A DNA stretch of 64,000 nt from Asterias amurensis. Lineage: Eukaryota > Echinodermata > Asteroidea > Forcipulatida > Asteriidae. The notes under the pieces were generated by a model. It saw only the letters and a program-made list of their open reading frames with translations, did no database searches and was not told the origin of the DNA. Positions 1-13,500 of the stretch are shown piece after piece (position 1 is the first letter of the stretch; the number at the start of each line of letters is the position of its first letter). A program made the translations under genes and the position numbers. The stretch is from assembly GCF_032118995.1 (NCBI RefSeq), contig NC_092654.1, positions 8,874,284 to 8,938,283 of the forward strand, written 5' to 3'.

Positions 1-1920
1 CAAGAGCTTAGCACAGATAGCTGGAGATAATAAATACTACAATGTATCAACCATGGAGCTACAACTACATCAGTGGTTGCAGGGGGGTGTTTTGAGCATA
101 CATGGAAAAAGGTGTTAATTATGTACCCAGGCAAGTAATTTAAAATAGGATCTAGTGTCATGGTTAGCTGGCCGTAAATCCGGAAAGACTACTTTGTTAA
201 TGAATAGGGTGTGAATGGAAACCGGTTCAATGATCATACCACCTTAGGGAATTGTTATGGTGTAATATAAGTTCCTCTCCTAACCGAGGCTTTCAAGCGT
301 GGAAGAAAAAGAAAAATAAAAGTTTGAGGCTAAATCATAAATGACGAGATGAACTAAAGCAAACATGGAGTTAGACACAGAAATTTAGACTATATCATCC
401 TTCCATTTACTAGTTGCGATAACGATATAACGTAACTACCTTCCATTATGTCATGTCTATTTGAGTTTGTAGATTACCCTTTCTTTATGTTATGACAAGC
501 AAGACATTAGGTCCTAATAATATTTCTAAAAAATTACATGATAGGAAATTAAATTTACAACCCCATTTGTGTGGCCAACTCTGAACAAGGATTCAGAGTG
601 TTGGCCACACAAGTTGGGCTAGGTAAATTACTGACTAATTTTCCAAGAAGTTAAATATTATAAATAATAATCTCCATTGATTGGTAAAGCTTTTTCTAAA
701 GCAAATAATGGAAAAACGATTTAAAGAGAGGCAGTGGAATGTAACCTTGTTCTTATGGCAATAAACTATGTCAGCCCGTGTCACTGTCGAGTGTCGTCCT
801 CCATGGTCCACCATTGGTGACTGGGGCTCTCTCCATCCATACTAATTTTTCGAACTAATAAAATTACTTCGAGTTAGTACGAAATAGAATAGAAGATACA
901 AATGTCAGAATGTTTTAATTTTTTTGTAATATTGGGTTATAAAAAAGGGAAAGAATATAGCTCCATGGTCTAGGTATTGCTCCATGGTCTAGACAATCTA
1001 GGCGCGGCCTACATTTTCATCAAACACCAAGTGAAAAACAGTTTGTGTCACTCACCCGGCTTTTTGTAGTCTATCTTCAAAGCAGACGACTCTGACGATC
1101 GTCTCCGAAAAGGCAAAGTTGACGTCAAAATATCCAAGGAGTTTATCTTTTTACGTACGCCACATTTCTTTAGCACTCTCACTCAGCGAAGTTTGTAGAG
1201 CTCACTGGACCAGTTTAACAGCGTCCTTACCTACCAAACGATCTCAAAACTTGGTCCAAAAGGGACTTTTTGAGATGAAACAGTAAGATAAAGGGCGGAC
1301 CTCGACTGGCTCCCCGAGATAACACATCCAAAGTACTGATTTTACACAAAAAATTACCAGACGCAAGTTTCGCGCTGTGTGTGTGGTAGAGCATGCGTGT
1401 GATTCCCATTGACGACACCGCCTGCTCAAACTACATGCTTGCATGCCTATGCAGCCCACGTGAAGTTAGCGACACCTACATTTCTTTTTGGGGTTGTATT
1501 GCCTCTACAACTTTGCCCACAATTAACATTTTGTCAACAACCAGCCGCTCTAAAGAGTTCAATACATTTCTAGTAAATAAAACACTTGCATATATATCAT
1601 TGTTTATTATCGGGTTGATTATATTGATCATTTGCATGATTTACTTGTTGAATGGAAATGCAACACCCCTAGTTATCAAATGTATCGGTCCATTTTGTTA
1701 ATAGAAATAGCGTACAGTATCGACATTGGCCGAAGCTTTGTGTTTACTTTTTATTACCAATGTTCTGTATGCGAGCACTGTGGTCACGCCCCTTATAAAT
1801 TTTCTGTGTTAGCGCCCATAACATTCCAGAAAATTACCATTTCTTTCGTTTTTAGAATGGAATAAGGTTTCTAGTTGCCAAGGACATTGAATTGACACAG
1901 ACTACGCAATATATGCTTAT
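1..1920. other. Gene-free stretch at the left edge
   Basis: No open frame here shows a recognisable protein or a run of exon-like splice signals. The notable items are a near-perfect hairpin at 548-631 (arms around tgtggccaactctgaa) and a perfect TTGACGTCAA palindrome at 1119-1128 that contains the CRE core. The 1000-1470 block is less AT-rich and could be a promoter or first exon of a gene outside the window, but nothing proves it. Confidence 0.4.
548..631. repeat. Short hairpin, MITE-like
   Basis: The arms tgtggccaactctgaa and ttcagagtgttggccaca are separated by about six bases and extend imperfectly outwards through ccca/tggg to aatttac/gtaaatt. This is the shape of a very short inverted-repeat element. 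Only one copy was seen in the window. Confidence 0.5.
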
Positions 1921-2287
1921 AGGCAGTGGACACTATTGGTAATAATTGTCAAAGACTAGCCTTCACTTCAAAGTTAGTGTTATCTCAACATAATATGCAT
2001 AAAATAACAAACCTGTGAAAATTTGAGCTCAATCGGTCATCGAACTTGCGAGATAATAATGAAAGAAGAAAAAAACACCCTTGTCCCACGAAGTTGTGTG
2101 CGTTCAGATGGTTGATTTCGAGACCTCAAATTCTAAATCTGAGGTCTCGAAATCAAATGGGTGGAAAATTACTTCTTTCTCGAAAACTATGGCAATTCAG
2201 AGGGAGCCGTTTCTCACAATGTTTTATACCATCAACCTCTCCCCATTACTCATCACCAAGAAAGGTTGTATGCTAATACCTATTAGA
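1921..2287 (+). repeat. MITE family 1 copy (TIR ggcagtggacactattgg), right end lost
   Basis: The left terminal repeat and the whole body match the family, including the central palindrome around gatttcgagacctcaaa. The right end stops at a CAA microsatellite, so the terminal repeat there is missing. The full-length element is about 370-390 bases. Confidence 0.85.
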
Positions 2288-2289
2288 TC

Positions 2290-2342
<53 letters not shown>

Positions 2343-2343
2343 A
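2288..2343 (+). repeat. CAA trinucleotide microsatellite
   Basis: About 18 uninterrupted CAA units sit exactly where the preceding MITE copy breaks off. Confidence 0.95.
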
Positions 2344-2488
2344 CACAACCTCACTTAAAATTTACATTATTTTCTTTTTAAATGTTTTCTCAGAACGAAT
2401 TTTGATAGGACGCTTTGTGAAAGTTATTCACACAATGTTTTGCAACATGTCTTTTGCAAAACGTTTTAGGCCGGGCTGATGGACGTTA

Positions 2489-2552
2489 GAAAATGTTCTA
2501 CTACCAGCAGACAATAATTAGAAAATGTTCTACTACCAGCAGACAATAATTA
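2489..2552 (+). repeat. 32-bp perfect tandem duplication
   Basis: The unit beginning gaaaatgttctactaccagc occurs twice head to tail with no difference (2489-2520 and 2521-2552), which indicates a recent local duplication. Confidence 0.95.
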
Positions 2553-3830
2553 TTTTTGACTATTAGTTGTCATCATGAAGTTATCATTGGCAGATTTGTT
2601 TTCATGTACACTACTTTTGAAAAAAAAGGGGTTTAGCTGGATTTGAGCCTGTGATGTCCGTCCAAACAGCTGATGCTACCAACGGTGCCACAAGCCCTAA
2701 TTGGCAGTCACCCTTTATAAATACTATTATGTTGTCAATATTGTGGGGTTTTCTTTTTTCCTTCTTCTCTAGTCTAGTCTATGCTTCACTCCAACGCACT
2801 GCAACCTCTTCACCAATTCTCCCTTTCACTCTATCTTGGATCTGTTGCCCATCATTGCTCAGTTGATAATTATTGTCAATCCATCTCACCGTCTTCCTTT
2901 TGGCTCAGTCTTTTGTATACAGTTCGGTTCTCAGAGTTCCTTGGTTGGTCCTTTATCAAGTCCATGCCCCCTTGAGGTGGCATGCCCATTGCCCCATTTC
3001 CTCTTCTAATGATCTTTCATTATTGTGGACTCATTGGTCTCTTTCATTGCTATTCAGTTTGTCTTGTACTGCGCATAACTCGCCAATAAAGTGACTTTTT
3101 GTACAAAGACCCTTTTCTTTGCATTCATCAATGTTGGTCTTTCATCCATCCCCACTATATCACCCTTATTGGTTTGTTACCCGGCAGATAAAATTAGCAT
3201 GGACGAAGGGAAGTTTTACTTCTGACTTTAAACTTGACTTGTTTCAATTCCATTCAATTTCAATTCAACTTATTATTCACATCACGTTAAACTAAACATG
3301 AAAATTGCCTGATTTATTGATTGAATAGTGTTATTATGAAATAAACCGGTTAAAACCACAACTTTTGGTAGGGTAGAATGGTAGAATAAGGGGGCCAATA
3401 TTTTGCGTTCTTTTCCCCCTTTTTTCGAGAAGGATGCACCATGCCAGGGCGTCAGCCTTATTAATATTCTGTAGACCCTCAAATTATTCTATTATAGATA
3501 GACAGATTTGAGACCCAATAAAAAGAATACCCCTACCCTATGTGTTAATTTGCCAAATTTAACCTTGGTGTTGTTTCAAACTTCAAGTATTTTGGACGAA
3601 GAAGGCCATGAAATATTGATCTTTTATTTGCCGGGAGGTGTAGGGAAACTTTCAAGATTGATGTTCGGCCATCTCGGACGCACTTCTTGATTTTTTTTTA
3701 TCCGGTGTGTTTTTATTTAGAGGGAAAATAACTCGACGGATCCTTGGACTGAGCAGAGTATAAACGTTCAAAAGTCAAGAATAATTTTCCCTTTACTGTG
3801 ATGAGACTTCCATGTAATTTTTGTAATAGC
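2553..3830. other. Gene-free stretch with one possible transcript end
   Basis: No supported exon. An AATAAA hexamer at about 3086 follows a pyrimidine-rich block (2750-3080), so this could be the 3' end of a transcript or of an unclassified retroelement on the plus strand. I could not identify a coding part. Confidence 0.3.
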
Positions 3831-4209
3831 ATTAAAGATAATATATCAGATGTTTGGCCCCAAACATTAAAAAATATATTTTTTTGAGTGAATGGTATTT
3901 CAAAGAGTATCACCCGCTCTAACGAAAACAAGTTTAACTTTTACTTATAATGGTCAGGAACCATGACAAAAATTTAAAACGTTTCTTATAACACACACAC
4001 GAATTGGTCACGTAATATTATTGTCGGGATCCCGACAAAAACTAATTTTGAGCACTTTATTTCACTGCTACTAATAATTGGCGGACTTTTTCGAGCAATG
4101 GCTCAAATGAAAGCTTGTAACTTTCTCGACCGCTATCAAAATACCTATTGAATTTGAAATCAAAATTTTTGGGTCAAATCGGCCAAAAATCTGACATAGC
4201 ATCTTTAAT
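3831..4209 (-). repeat. MITE family 7 copy (ends agatgctatgtcagattt)
   Basis: This block is the reverse complement of 55902-56279. Both have ends reading roughly taaagatgctatgtcagatt and a gtcgggatcccgac palindrome inside. Total length is about 380 bases. Confidence 0.8.
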
Positions 4210-4929
4210 GTGTAGAACTGTGTTCGATGAGACGATGGCAAGCAGTCTGGCGATCGAGCGGTGGAGCAGCAGCAGAGCGCCCCCACTGCACACGAGGTCT
4301 TGCCACATGAGGGCGGTATTGAAAATTGTTGTATACTTTTGGTTCATTGACTATTTGATACTCTCGATGACAACAATGTCGGGATGATTGCTATCCATTT
4401 TTGAAAGGTAAAGAACTTTGTAAAATAATGAACACAACATTTAATTGAAAGTTAAGCTTAATAATGATTGAATGATAATTTACAAGAAATAGAATACACC
4501 AGCTGACCTGACCAGCTACTTTTTCGTATTAAAACGTTAGCCCTGTTTGTGGTTGCAATTCGATTGCAGCCAATTGCCAATTGGTTGCAATTGGTTGGGC
4601 GTTGAACTTCCGATTTCCATTTTGTGTTTTACTGGGAAGGAAGATGATGTACCCATGGAGGTAGACAAGACTGAGATCCATTATTAAAAGGACTACAGCC
4701 TGGACAATGCTTCTTTTTCTAGGGCCTTCCAATCCATGACCATGTAAACGGGACTATTTTGGGGGGACATGGGGGAGGAAAGGGAAAAATTACAACTACT
4801 GTGTAGTACTAGTAGTATAGTAGAAATAAATCACAATCTGAATTCTGATAATGTTGACATGTCCTGTGTGTTTTGTGTGAATGTGTTTGTTGTGGCTCTC
4901 TTTCACCATCCCATGGTCTTTTATCAAGT
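4210..4929. other. Gene-free stretch
   Basis: No exon evidence. At about 4537-4600 there is a cluster of ccaattg/caattgg half-palindromes that looks like a degraded short inverted-repeat element. Confidence 0.35.
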
Positions 4930-4930
4930 A

Positions 4931-5290
4931 TTCATAAATACCTCAGACAGTTTCGCTATTCCTCTATTGGTGGAGAGCGCGTCGCGTGGGGGTGTTTAAA
5001 CGGTTGATAATGACCAGCTGGAGCTCTGTTTATAACCCGTTGTTTTCGGATACTACGCGCTAGTCTTGGTGCAAGACGTTTCTCGTTACGGGCGATGCGG
5101 GCGCTGTTGGTGAGATGGCTGCACTGTATGTGAAAGGAAAACAAGAAACATCTTGCACCAAGAGTCCAAGACTAACTACACGCATAATAAAAATACAACC
5201 CATGTACAGAGCTCAAGGACATTGGGAAACGATAAGCTTTAAAGAGTTTCTTACTTTACTACGCCTTTTAGCCCAAAAGGTATTTATGAA
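4931..5290 (+). repeat. DNA-element copy with ends ttcataaatacct / aggtatttatgaa
   Basis: The terminal sequences are inverted copies of each other, and the left 60 bases match 56444-56510, where a second copy lies. The interior differs between the copies, as expected for non-autonomous relatives of one transposon. A separate palindromic block with gttaaaaccttgcagtgttg follows at 5330-5470. Confidence 0.65.
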
Positions 5291-5696
5291 TGGGAATAAA
5301 AGAGTAGTGACTCGTTCTTAAACTGCCGTTAAAAACCTTGAGTATTGACTCGTTCTTGAACTGCCGTTAAAACCTTGCAGTGTTGTGGCCATGCGATAAA
5401 GTCCCTCGCCTTTGGCTCGGACCTTTATCACACTGCCACGACCCTGCCGGTTTTAAACGGCCATGAACCTCGTCGCTACCCTTTTATTCTCTTATTAAAT
5501 AAGATCAACGCTTTAACAGAGAGCCATAATATAACAGCCCAACACGGTGGGCTAGAATTTAGAAATAGATAGAAGAGGACATCCTAACATTTAACAATAC
5601 ATATGATTAAAAACTCTCTTCATTCTGTTAAATCTTTGTTCAACTTGTATTTTCAGTCCACTTTTATTTTAAATCCACCATTTTGATTGAATCCTG

Positions 5697-6086
5697 TTAA
5701 AGGCAGTGGACACTATATTGGTAATTGCTCAAAATAATTATTAGCATAAAACCTTACTTGGTGAAGAGTAATGGGGAGATGTTGATGGTATAAAACATTG
5801 TGAGCAACGGCTCCCTCTGAAGTGCCATAGTTTTAGAGAAAGAAGTGACTTTCCACAAATTTGATTTCAAGACCTCAGATTTAGAACTTGAGGTCTCGAA
5901 ATCAACCATCTAAAACGCATACAACTTCGTGTGACAAAGGTGTTTTTTTCTTTCATTATTATCTCGCAAGTTCAATGACCGGTTGAGCTCAAACTTTCAC
6001 AGGTTTGTTATTTTATGCATATGTTGAGATACACCAACTGTGAAGGCCAGTCTTTGACAATTACCAATAGTGTCCACTGCCTTTAA
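5697..6086 (+). repeat. MITE family 1 copy, complete
   Basis: Both terminal repeats are present (ttaaaggcagtggacact and its complement), with the central gatttcaagacctcagattt palindrome. Length is about 390 bases, close to the family consensus. Confidence 0.92.
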
Positions 6087-6810
6087 TGCCTATTAATGGT
6101 AACCCTTCATAATCTCGATTATAGCAACTGGTTTACCACGAGACTGGACAAGATCTAGCCCCATAAATTGTCCACTGTTTTCTGTGATCATATTGTTCAA
6201 TGTACGTGAACTTGTGTGCGATTGTTTTTATTTATAGTTGTATTGTTTAGGTTTCCATTTATATTTTCCTTTTAATAATGGCTGGCTGCTTTTATTTTGA
6301 ATGTTGTACATTTTCCCTTCTGTGCTGTTAAATTTTTCTGTGATTAATTTCTCTTTTATTTTTGGCCAAAGGAACGATAGTTGCTTAATTATTTTCTTAC
6401 ATTTTACTTTGCCCCAATGTATCGCAAGAAAGTATTTGTGGCTCATTGACAAAAACACAAAACTAAAAGTTTTGTAAATTTATTTCAGAAGTAAACTCAC
6501 AGCCTAATATCTGCCTGTCTTTGATTCATCTCAGTATTTTTTGCCATGTTTTATTTCACTAATACATTAAAATGTTGAATAATTATATGTTTTTTTACCT
6601 GTCTACTTTCTGAGGTGTAGTGTGTAAAATAAAGAACCCAGATTATCACTACACTCACTGTGCTTCATTGCAGAGGATTCAGCGAACGATTTCCATTGTA
6701 TAGCAGAGCAAATTGCTAGACAAAATATCTTGGTTGCTACTCAAAAAAAAAAAAAAAATTCTACTCAATTAGCATTCTGTGTACAATTTTTTTTAAGTAT
6801 AAATGTTCTG
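6087..6810. other. Gene-free stretch
   Basis: AT-rich sequence with an A-run at about 6740-6755 and no recognisable exon or repeat. Confidence 0.35.
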
Positions 6811-7255
6811 GGGTCGATTTCACAAATAGTTAGGACTAGTCCAAACTTAGGACTAGGAGATGTTGTAACATTTCCTTCGGCCTCGGGAAATAGGCCGGTC
6901 TTCTGGTCACTCACAGGCCCAAGCGGGAATAGACCTACACTAGTTACCGAATTATGCCAGTCAATAATTATGTGTTTTATAACACACCCGGTCTTGAATG
7001 TAAAATAAGAACAGAAATCTGGAAAAGAAAGGAAGTTTAGTAGTTGCTGTTCACGGTTCAGGTCAAGAGAGGGCGCTGTAACCAGGCACTATTTTCAAAC
7101 ACATTCGCGCAATCACTAATACTATAATAGTTCATCACACATGACCGTGTTTTAGCCAACCAGGACACAGAACCAGCAAGAGGTGTGTTATAATAAGAAC
7201 TAGTTCAAAGTAAGGACGAGATAGGACTAGTCCTAACTCTTTGTGAAATCCATCC
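6811..7255. repeat. MITE family 4 copy split by a nested insertion
   Basis: The outer ends read ggggtcgatttcacaaatag and, inverted, ctctttgtgaaatccatccc, typical of this 150-170-base family. About 330 bases are inserted between the halves. The insert carries its own inverted ends (ttataacacacc at about 6978 and ggtgtgttataa at about 7181), so it is a second element inside the first. Confidence 0.7.
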
Positions 7256-7578
7256 CTGCGAAAACAAAACTACTGAATGAAATCGTTCCCTGCGCAATAT
7301 TTCACAATATCTCTGAGCAAAACACTTTTATTTCTTTTACTTTCAATCCATTGTAAATGTAATCTTAATTTGTCGTGCTCCCATCTCCCAGCCACGTATT
7401 ACGTTGTATCTTTGTTTTTTTTCTAACTCACTTTTCTTTGGCTTCTCTAACAACTTGTGTTTGGTGGTTTTAGTTGTTCATCCTAACCCTGCACTGCATG
7501 ACCCCAAGAATCTATAAAAAAAAAATCCACAATTTTCCACTCGCTGACCTCTGACCTGTTCAATGACCCGTACTTACA

Positions 7579-10500
7579 ATGGATCGCAGACGAAGGATCA
7601 AGTACAAGCTAGCGAGGATCAGCGAGGAAGACGAGGACGCAGAGGAGGAGGCTAATGAGGAGACATCCATGATGAGTGATACATTCGCGGATGAACAAGG
7701 TATACTCATTTAAAAAAGGAATCTTTTAAGATAACTTTTTGTGTACAAAAAACATTTGATGGCCTGACGTTTCAACAATAGCAGAGTTTTTCTCGAAGGC
7801 TAAATTAACATCACAACTAACAGGAACAGTATTACTTTCTGTGCCCTAAATGCACACTGAAGCCCGGTTCATACTTCCTGCGAATGCGAATGCGATACCA
7901 ATGTCGACGCCACAAATTCGCAACGTAAAAATTTGCAATGAAGCGCCTTGAGCAACTCACTTGCGAATATCGCTGCGAAAGGAGGGTTGTGACGTCAAAT
8001 TCACGCCAAATTCGCTTCGCATTCGCATGAAGTATGAACTGGGCTTAACAGAGGGACAGGTCTGTCGCACATGCTAGACCATTCCTTTGGAATCAGTACT
8101 CACACTCGGGGGAAAGTAGCACCATGGACACATTTAAAGCCATTGGACCCTTTCGGTTCAGAAAAAAAAAAAAAAGTTCACAGATTTACAAATAACTTAC
8201 AGGGTTTACAGAAGGCAATGGTGAAAGACTTCTCTTGAAATATTATTCCATGAAATGCTTTACTTTTTGAGAAAACAGCAAAACAATATAAATTCTCGTT
8301 AACGAGAATTACAGATTTATTTTAAACACATGTCATGACACGGCGAAACGCGCGGAAACAAGAGTGGGGTTTTCCGTTGTTTTCTCCCGACTCCGATGAC
8401 CGATTGAGCCTAAATTTTCACAGGTTTGTTATTTGATATAGAAGTTGTGATACATGAAGTGTGGGCCTTGGACAACACTGTTTACAGAAAGGGTCCAATG
8501 GCTTTAAAGACAAATTGAAATTTCATTTGTTCCAATTGGCTTTTCAGTAGTTTGTTTCTTTCTTTTGTTTCCCTTTGTTCCCTCGTCCCTCTGTTGCTTT
8601 GTTTTTTGTCTTCTTCATTTCAGGTGCGTTGTGCACCTTATTATTATTGTAGGTGGATATTGCGCAATATAAATTTTCTTTTTTAAGTGTAACATAAGCA
8701 GTTAAGTGGAAACACATGAAAAGAGAGAGAGAGTAAACAGAATGAAAAAAATAAAATAAATGACCTTGCCCTTTCAAAGATGAAATTCCAGGTCTGACAT
8801 TCTGATAGAAAGATTGAGGTCAGACCCTAGTTCTAGCTCCATTGTCGGACACACTGGTAGCACGTTTACCATGAAACCAGATAGCTTTCCGAGTTCACGG
8901 TTCACACAATTAACAGGAAATGGTATACATGTACATGCTTCCTATTTCTTTACTGCTGTAGGTTTTTACAACACTTAAAAAAATTGTCCTTGAACAATGT
9001 ATGTGCGGTTGATTTCACAAAACTCTTCCTAACTTGAAATTAATCTTAGGACGAGTTTAGTTCCGTATGCATAGAAGATACAGTAGGACACATTGAACCT
9101 ACCCTAATTTAGGACAAGTTGTTCATCCTATAGGATTAATCCCTAGTGTTATTCAGGAAATCGGCTGCCCAACTCTCTGATCCAAAAAAATCAACACAAA
9201 TTAACATGTCCTTGGCTCTGTACTGTTGTTGACCGGCAAATCTCTGATTGTCTTAAACCTCAAGATTCGGATAGCAACATGGCAGACCCTGCACCCGATG
9301 AGCTGACAGAAGACACTGGCCATGATGATGACGACTCCCCCCCTTCTGTGCCTGCTAGTAATGGTATCGCACACTCAGAAAGCACTACTGCAAATGAGGT
9401 AATTGTTCTCGTAATACGTGTAACTCGTCAAGAATTTATTTTGTTTTGTTCAGAGACCTGTGAAAATTTTAGCTCAATCGGTCTATGAATTTGCGTGATA
9501 ATATAATGAAAGAAGAAAACACCCTTGTGTCACAAAGTTGTGTGCTTTCTGATGCTTGATTTCGAGACCTCAAATTGTAAACTTGAGGTCTCGAAATCAA
9601 TTTCGTGGAAAATTACTTCTTTCTCGAAAACTATGGCACTTCAGAGGGAGCCATTTCTCACAATGTTTTTTACTATCAACCTCTACCCATTACCCGTTGC
9701 CAAGAAAGGTTTTATGCTGATAATTATTTTGAGTAATTACCAATAGTGTCCACTGCCTTAAAGGTGTAGGTCTCATAATAGACCTTTCCCATGAAACATG
9801 TAAATTGCACATAGCGCATGCGCACTAACAGTTTGGTTGGCAAAATGAGGGAACATCGCGCTGTTTTGTACGCGGCTAATGGATGCGTGATGCAGACGCG
9901 ATTGCGTGTCTACTTAGTGCACAACTCTATGGCGTTTGCCATCAACAGGGTCTGTACGCATGCGTGAATGTGATTAGCATGTTTCATGGGAAGGGTCCAT
10001 TCAAACATAGTCCTGTCACCTGCCCACATACCTTGCAAAATACTGAATGTTTGTATGAAGCGCAGTGTGCATCACTGAGTGACGGATGTCTTATGAGCGC
10101 TATCATAAGAAACCACTGTTATATTATTCTTATTGCATTCCTAGACTGGCTTATCAGTCTCCATCGGTGGTGTCGACGATGATACTACGCCAGGCATTAG
10201 AGACGAAGGTATGACAGATATAAGATTAACTCCTTCAACACCGCCTCCTGGCTACAAGGATCCACCGTCCTATAACAGTTGTATGAAGTTATCTGCTGTT
10301 GACGTCTCAGTGGAAAAACACAAAGAAGAAAAACACAAAGAGGTAAGTCGAAATAGGAGCTTTCAGGGCCCAATTTGATATAGCTGCTGAAAAGCACTGT
10401 CATCGATTTCACCCAAACTATCTCTTACTTAGGATTAACCCTAGGACTTACTAAGAGTTAAGTCCCTCATCCAAAGATGTGAGGACGCATTGAACCCATC

Positions 10501-13500
10501 CTAAGTTTGGCAGGTTACTGTCCTAGCTCGAGATAGGATTAATCCTAGCGTTTCGTTAAATCGGCTGATGTACAAGTTTGGTAATTGTCAAAGACCAGTA
10601 TTCTCACTTGGTGTATCCCATCGAATGCATAAAACAACAGATCTGTGAAAATCTTGACTCAATTTTTCATCAAAGTTGCAATTGAATAATGAAAGAAAAA
10701 ACATCCTTGTGGCACAAATTTGTGTGCTTTCAGATGCCTTATAAAAGGCTTTAGCATTAAGCCTTTGATATTTGAGTGAGAAATTACCTCTTTCTTGAAA
10801 ATTACATTACTTCAGAGGGAGCCGTTTCTCACAATGTTTTTTACTATCAACAGCTCTCCATTGCTTGTTACCAAGTAAGTTTTTATGCTAAAAATTATTT
10901 TGAGTAATTACCAATAGTGTCCACTGCCTTTAAGCACAAAATATCGCTGAGCAAACTTCTGCTGAGTAGGGGCCAATTTCATAGCATTACTTGACGGTGA
11001 ACAAATTTTTGTGCTAACTATAGCAGAAAAATTTGCTTAAGCGAAGTGTATTTGTGTAGCCAGGGATAACGCAGAGTTTAACAATACAACCCTGGAAGAG
11101 GCCTGGCAAGGGAATGTGACAAATACCAAGTAGTAGACTACAAGGGAAGCTGACTGGGTACATCTTATGAAGTTTTGAGGTGACTAAAGAAAAATTAACT
11201 AGAAAGGACTTTGGTCAATCTAAGGCTGGTTAGCACAGTTGGTGAACATTATTTGGGTGAACAAAAATTAACTACATGTAGCACAAGATCATACATGTAA
11301 CTTGCGACTTCCATATTAACAAAACGGTGCTCTACCAACTGTGCTATCTAGCCCTAGATAGTTAATCTAGCCTAGCGCGTTAATCCAGGTTGCAGGTTCA
11401 AATCCCATTCAAAGCAATTCTTCTTTGTTCCCCCCAAAAATTGAATTAATTTTGGTTCAATACACTTTACTCTGTTTCAGGATGATGCTGAGAATTTAGA
11501 ATGGGATCAAGATGAATCAGTGGAGACTCATGTCGTGGTTAATCCCTTGGATACGGAGCTAGAGGATCAAGCGTCGAGATCAGTGAGGCGTCGTACAGAC
11601 AGAGCAGATGAAGAGATTGAGATGTCCGAGATGGCAGGTTAGTAATCCAAGGTTGAAGGTCAATAGACCTTTATCACGCTGTCACCATCTTGGTCATGTT
11701 CCCTGTTTCCAATAACAGTAATGAATGCTAAAGTTCATTGTGCATGGCACCAGACTATTTTTTCGTCCATCCTCAGTTTGATTACAATGAGTTGGAATGG
11801 AATAAAATCAAGATGTCTATTAAGCAGTAAGGGTACTTTGTGCCACCCTGTTCTGTGGATAGCTGGCTGGTAACTTGTTTTTGGTAAGCCAGATTTTTCT
11901 GTGCTTAGGGTAGTCTGTAAACATGTGTTGGGTGTAGCCTTATTGATGTGACTATAATTTATATAGCTTGACTTGGTGTAGCACTTAAAATTGTGTTTTG
12001 GGACAACGGTAGCTCCATGAAATTTATGTTGTGTGAGGTCAGTCCATTTGCAGCTAGTGTCGATGTCTGTTAAGTCGGGTGCCATGTGTCTGGTATTTTG
12101 CTCCTGAGGATCATTTAAAAATTTTGTGTAAAGGAAAAAGGTCTCATACTTCGAAAATGTAGCTCCGCATACCTTGCAGGGAAATAAGAGACGCCCATCA
12201 GGTGTGATAATATAAGTTATCACACAAGCGCGAGTGGAATACGGAAAAATATAGCGCGTCTGCGTCCCATATCCAATGAGGCCGAAGGCTGAGTTGGATA
12301 TGGGACTCAGAGGCACTATATTTTCCGTATTTACACGAGCGCGCGTGTGATAACGTATTTATCTTCAAGCAAACTTGGCGCGTGACATAGAACACACAAG
12401 ACGCATGGTAGTGATATTAGCCGTGCAATATAGGTTTTTATCACCACTCCATTCTGCCAATCTGATTGGAGGATGAGTGCGTACTTGAAGATAAAGCGAT
12501 ATATAAGAACTATGTATTATTATTGTATCTAAACTGTTGTCTTCTCTGTTTCAAGGTAAATCACCTAGCTCATCAGAAATTATGGAGACCAGTTTAATCG
12601 TTCCCAGCCAAACCGACTTCAGAGATCAGCGTATGTATACATAAATGTAGTAACCCCTTGCCTTGCCTTAGTTTTGTAAAATATTTTTTTGGCTACACTT
12701 AATTGATTTGGGCTGTCGACCCAAATCAACTGCCACCAGGGCCCAATTTCATAGAGCTGCTAAGCACTAAAATTTGCTTAGCATGAAATTTTCTTCCTTG
12801 ATAAAAACAGTATTACCAACAAAATTTCCATTGGATGGATATTGCCTGTTACTGGTATTCAGCTGTTGTTGGCTTATCCTGAAAACCACATGGAAATTTG
12901 GTTGGAAAACCTGTTTTTATGAAGGCAACAATTTCATGCTTAGCAAATTTTTGTGCTTAGCAGCTGTATGAAATTGAGCCCAGTGGTACGTTGCCACCTA
13001 CTACACCATGGGCTGAAACAGAGTTACCCCCTTCCCAGTCCGTAAGGATGTAGGCATGTGTATAATCCACTTGGAGCCAGGGGCCAATTTCATAGAGCTG
13101 CTTAAGCAAAAAATCGCTTAAGCACGAAAATAGCTTGCTTGTTTTACACATGTTACTGGCCAAAATTTGCTGCCATATACATTGCTTATGACTAGTAATA
13201 AGCTGTTGTTTACTTTGCATTACAATTGAGTGGAGTCTTGGCCGACAATCTGATTTTACTAAGCAATTAATTTTTTGCTTAAGCAAAATTTTTTGCTTAA
13301 GCAGCTCTATGAAATTGGGCCCTGGCTGGTAGAGCAGAATGCACTAACTTAGTTTCCCTATCACAGTTACAAAGGTACTTAGCTCTTCCTACGAGGATCT
13401 ATCAGCCAAGGCAACTTTCATCATGTGTGACTTATTGACCCATTTCACCTTACCAGAATTTTGGTTGTACCATTTTGCACAGTCGGTTTCCCTTTTTTGT

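Noticed and set aside
2650-3094. Overlapping 60-75-codon frames as a small secreted protein gene
   Set aside because: Pyrimidine-rich low-complexity sequence, no consistent frame and no splice support. It may be a transcript 3' end.
9398-10155. Missing micro-exon between SPFH exons 2 and 3
   Set aside because: Starting exon 3 at 10145, after attgcattcctag, restores frame without any extra exon.
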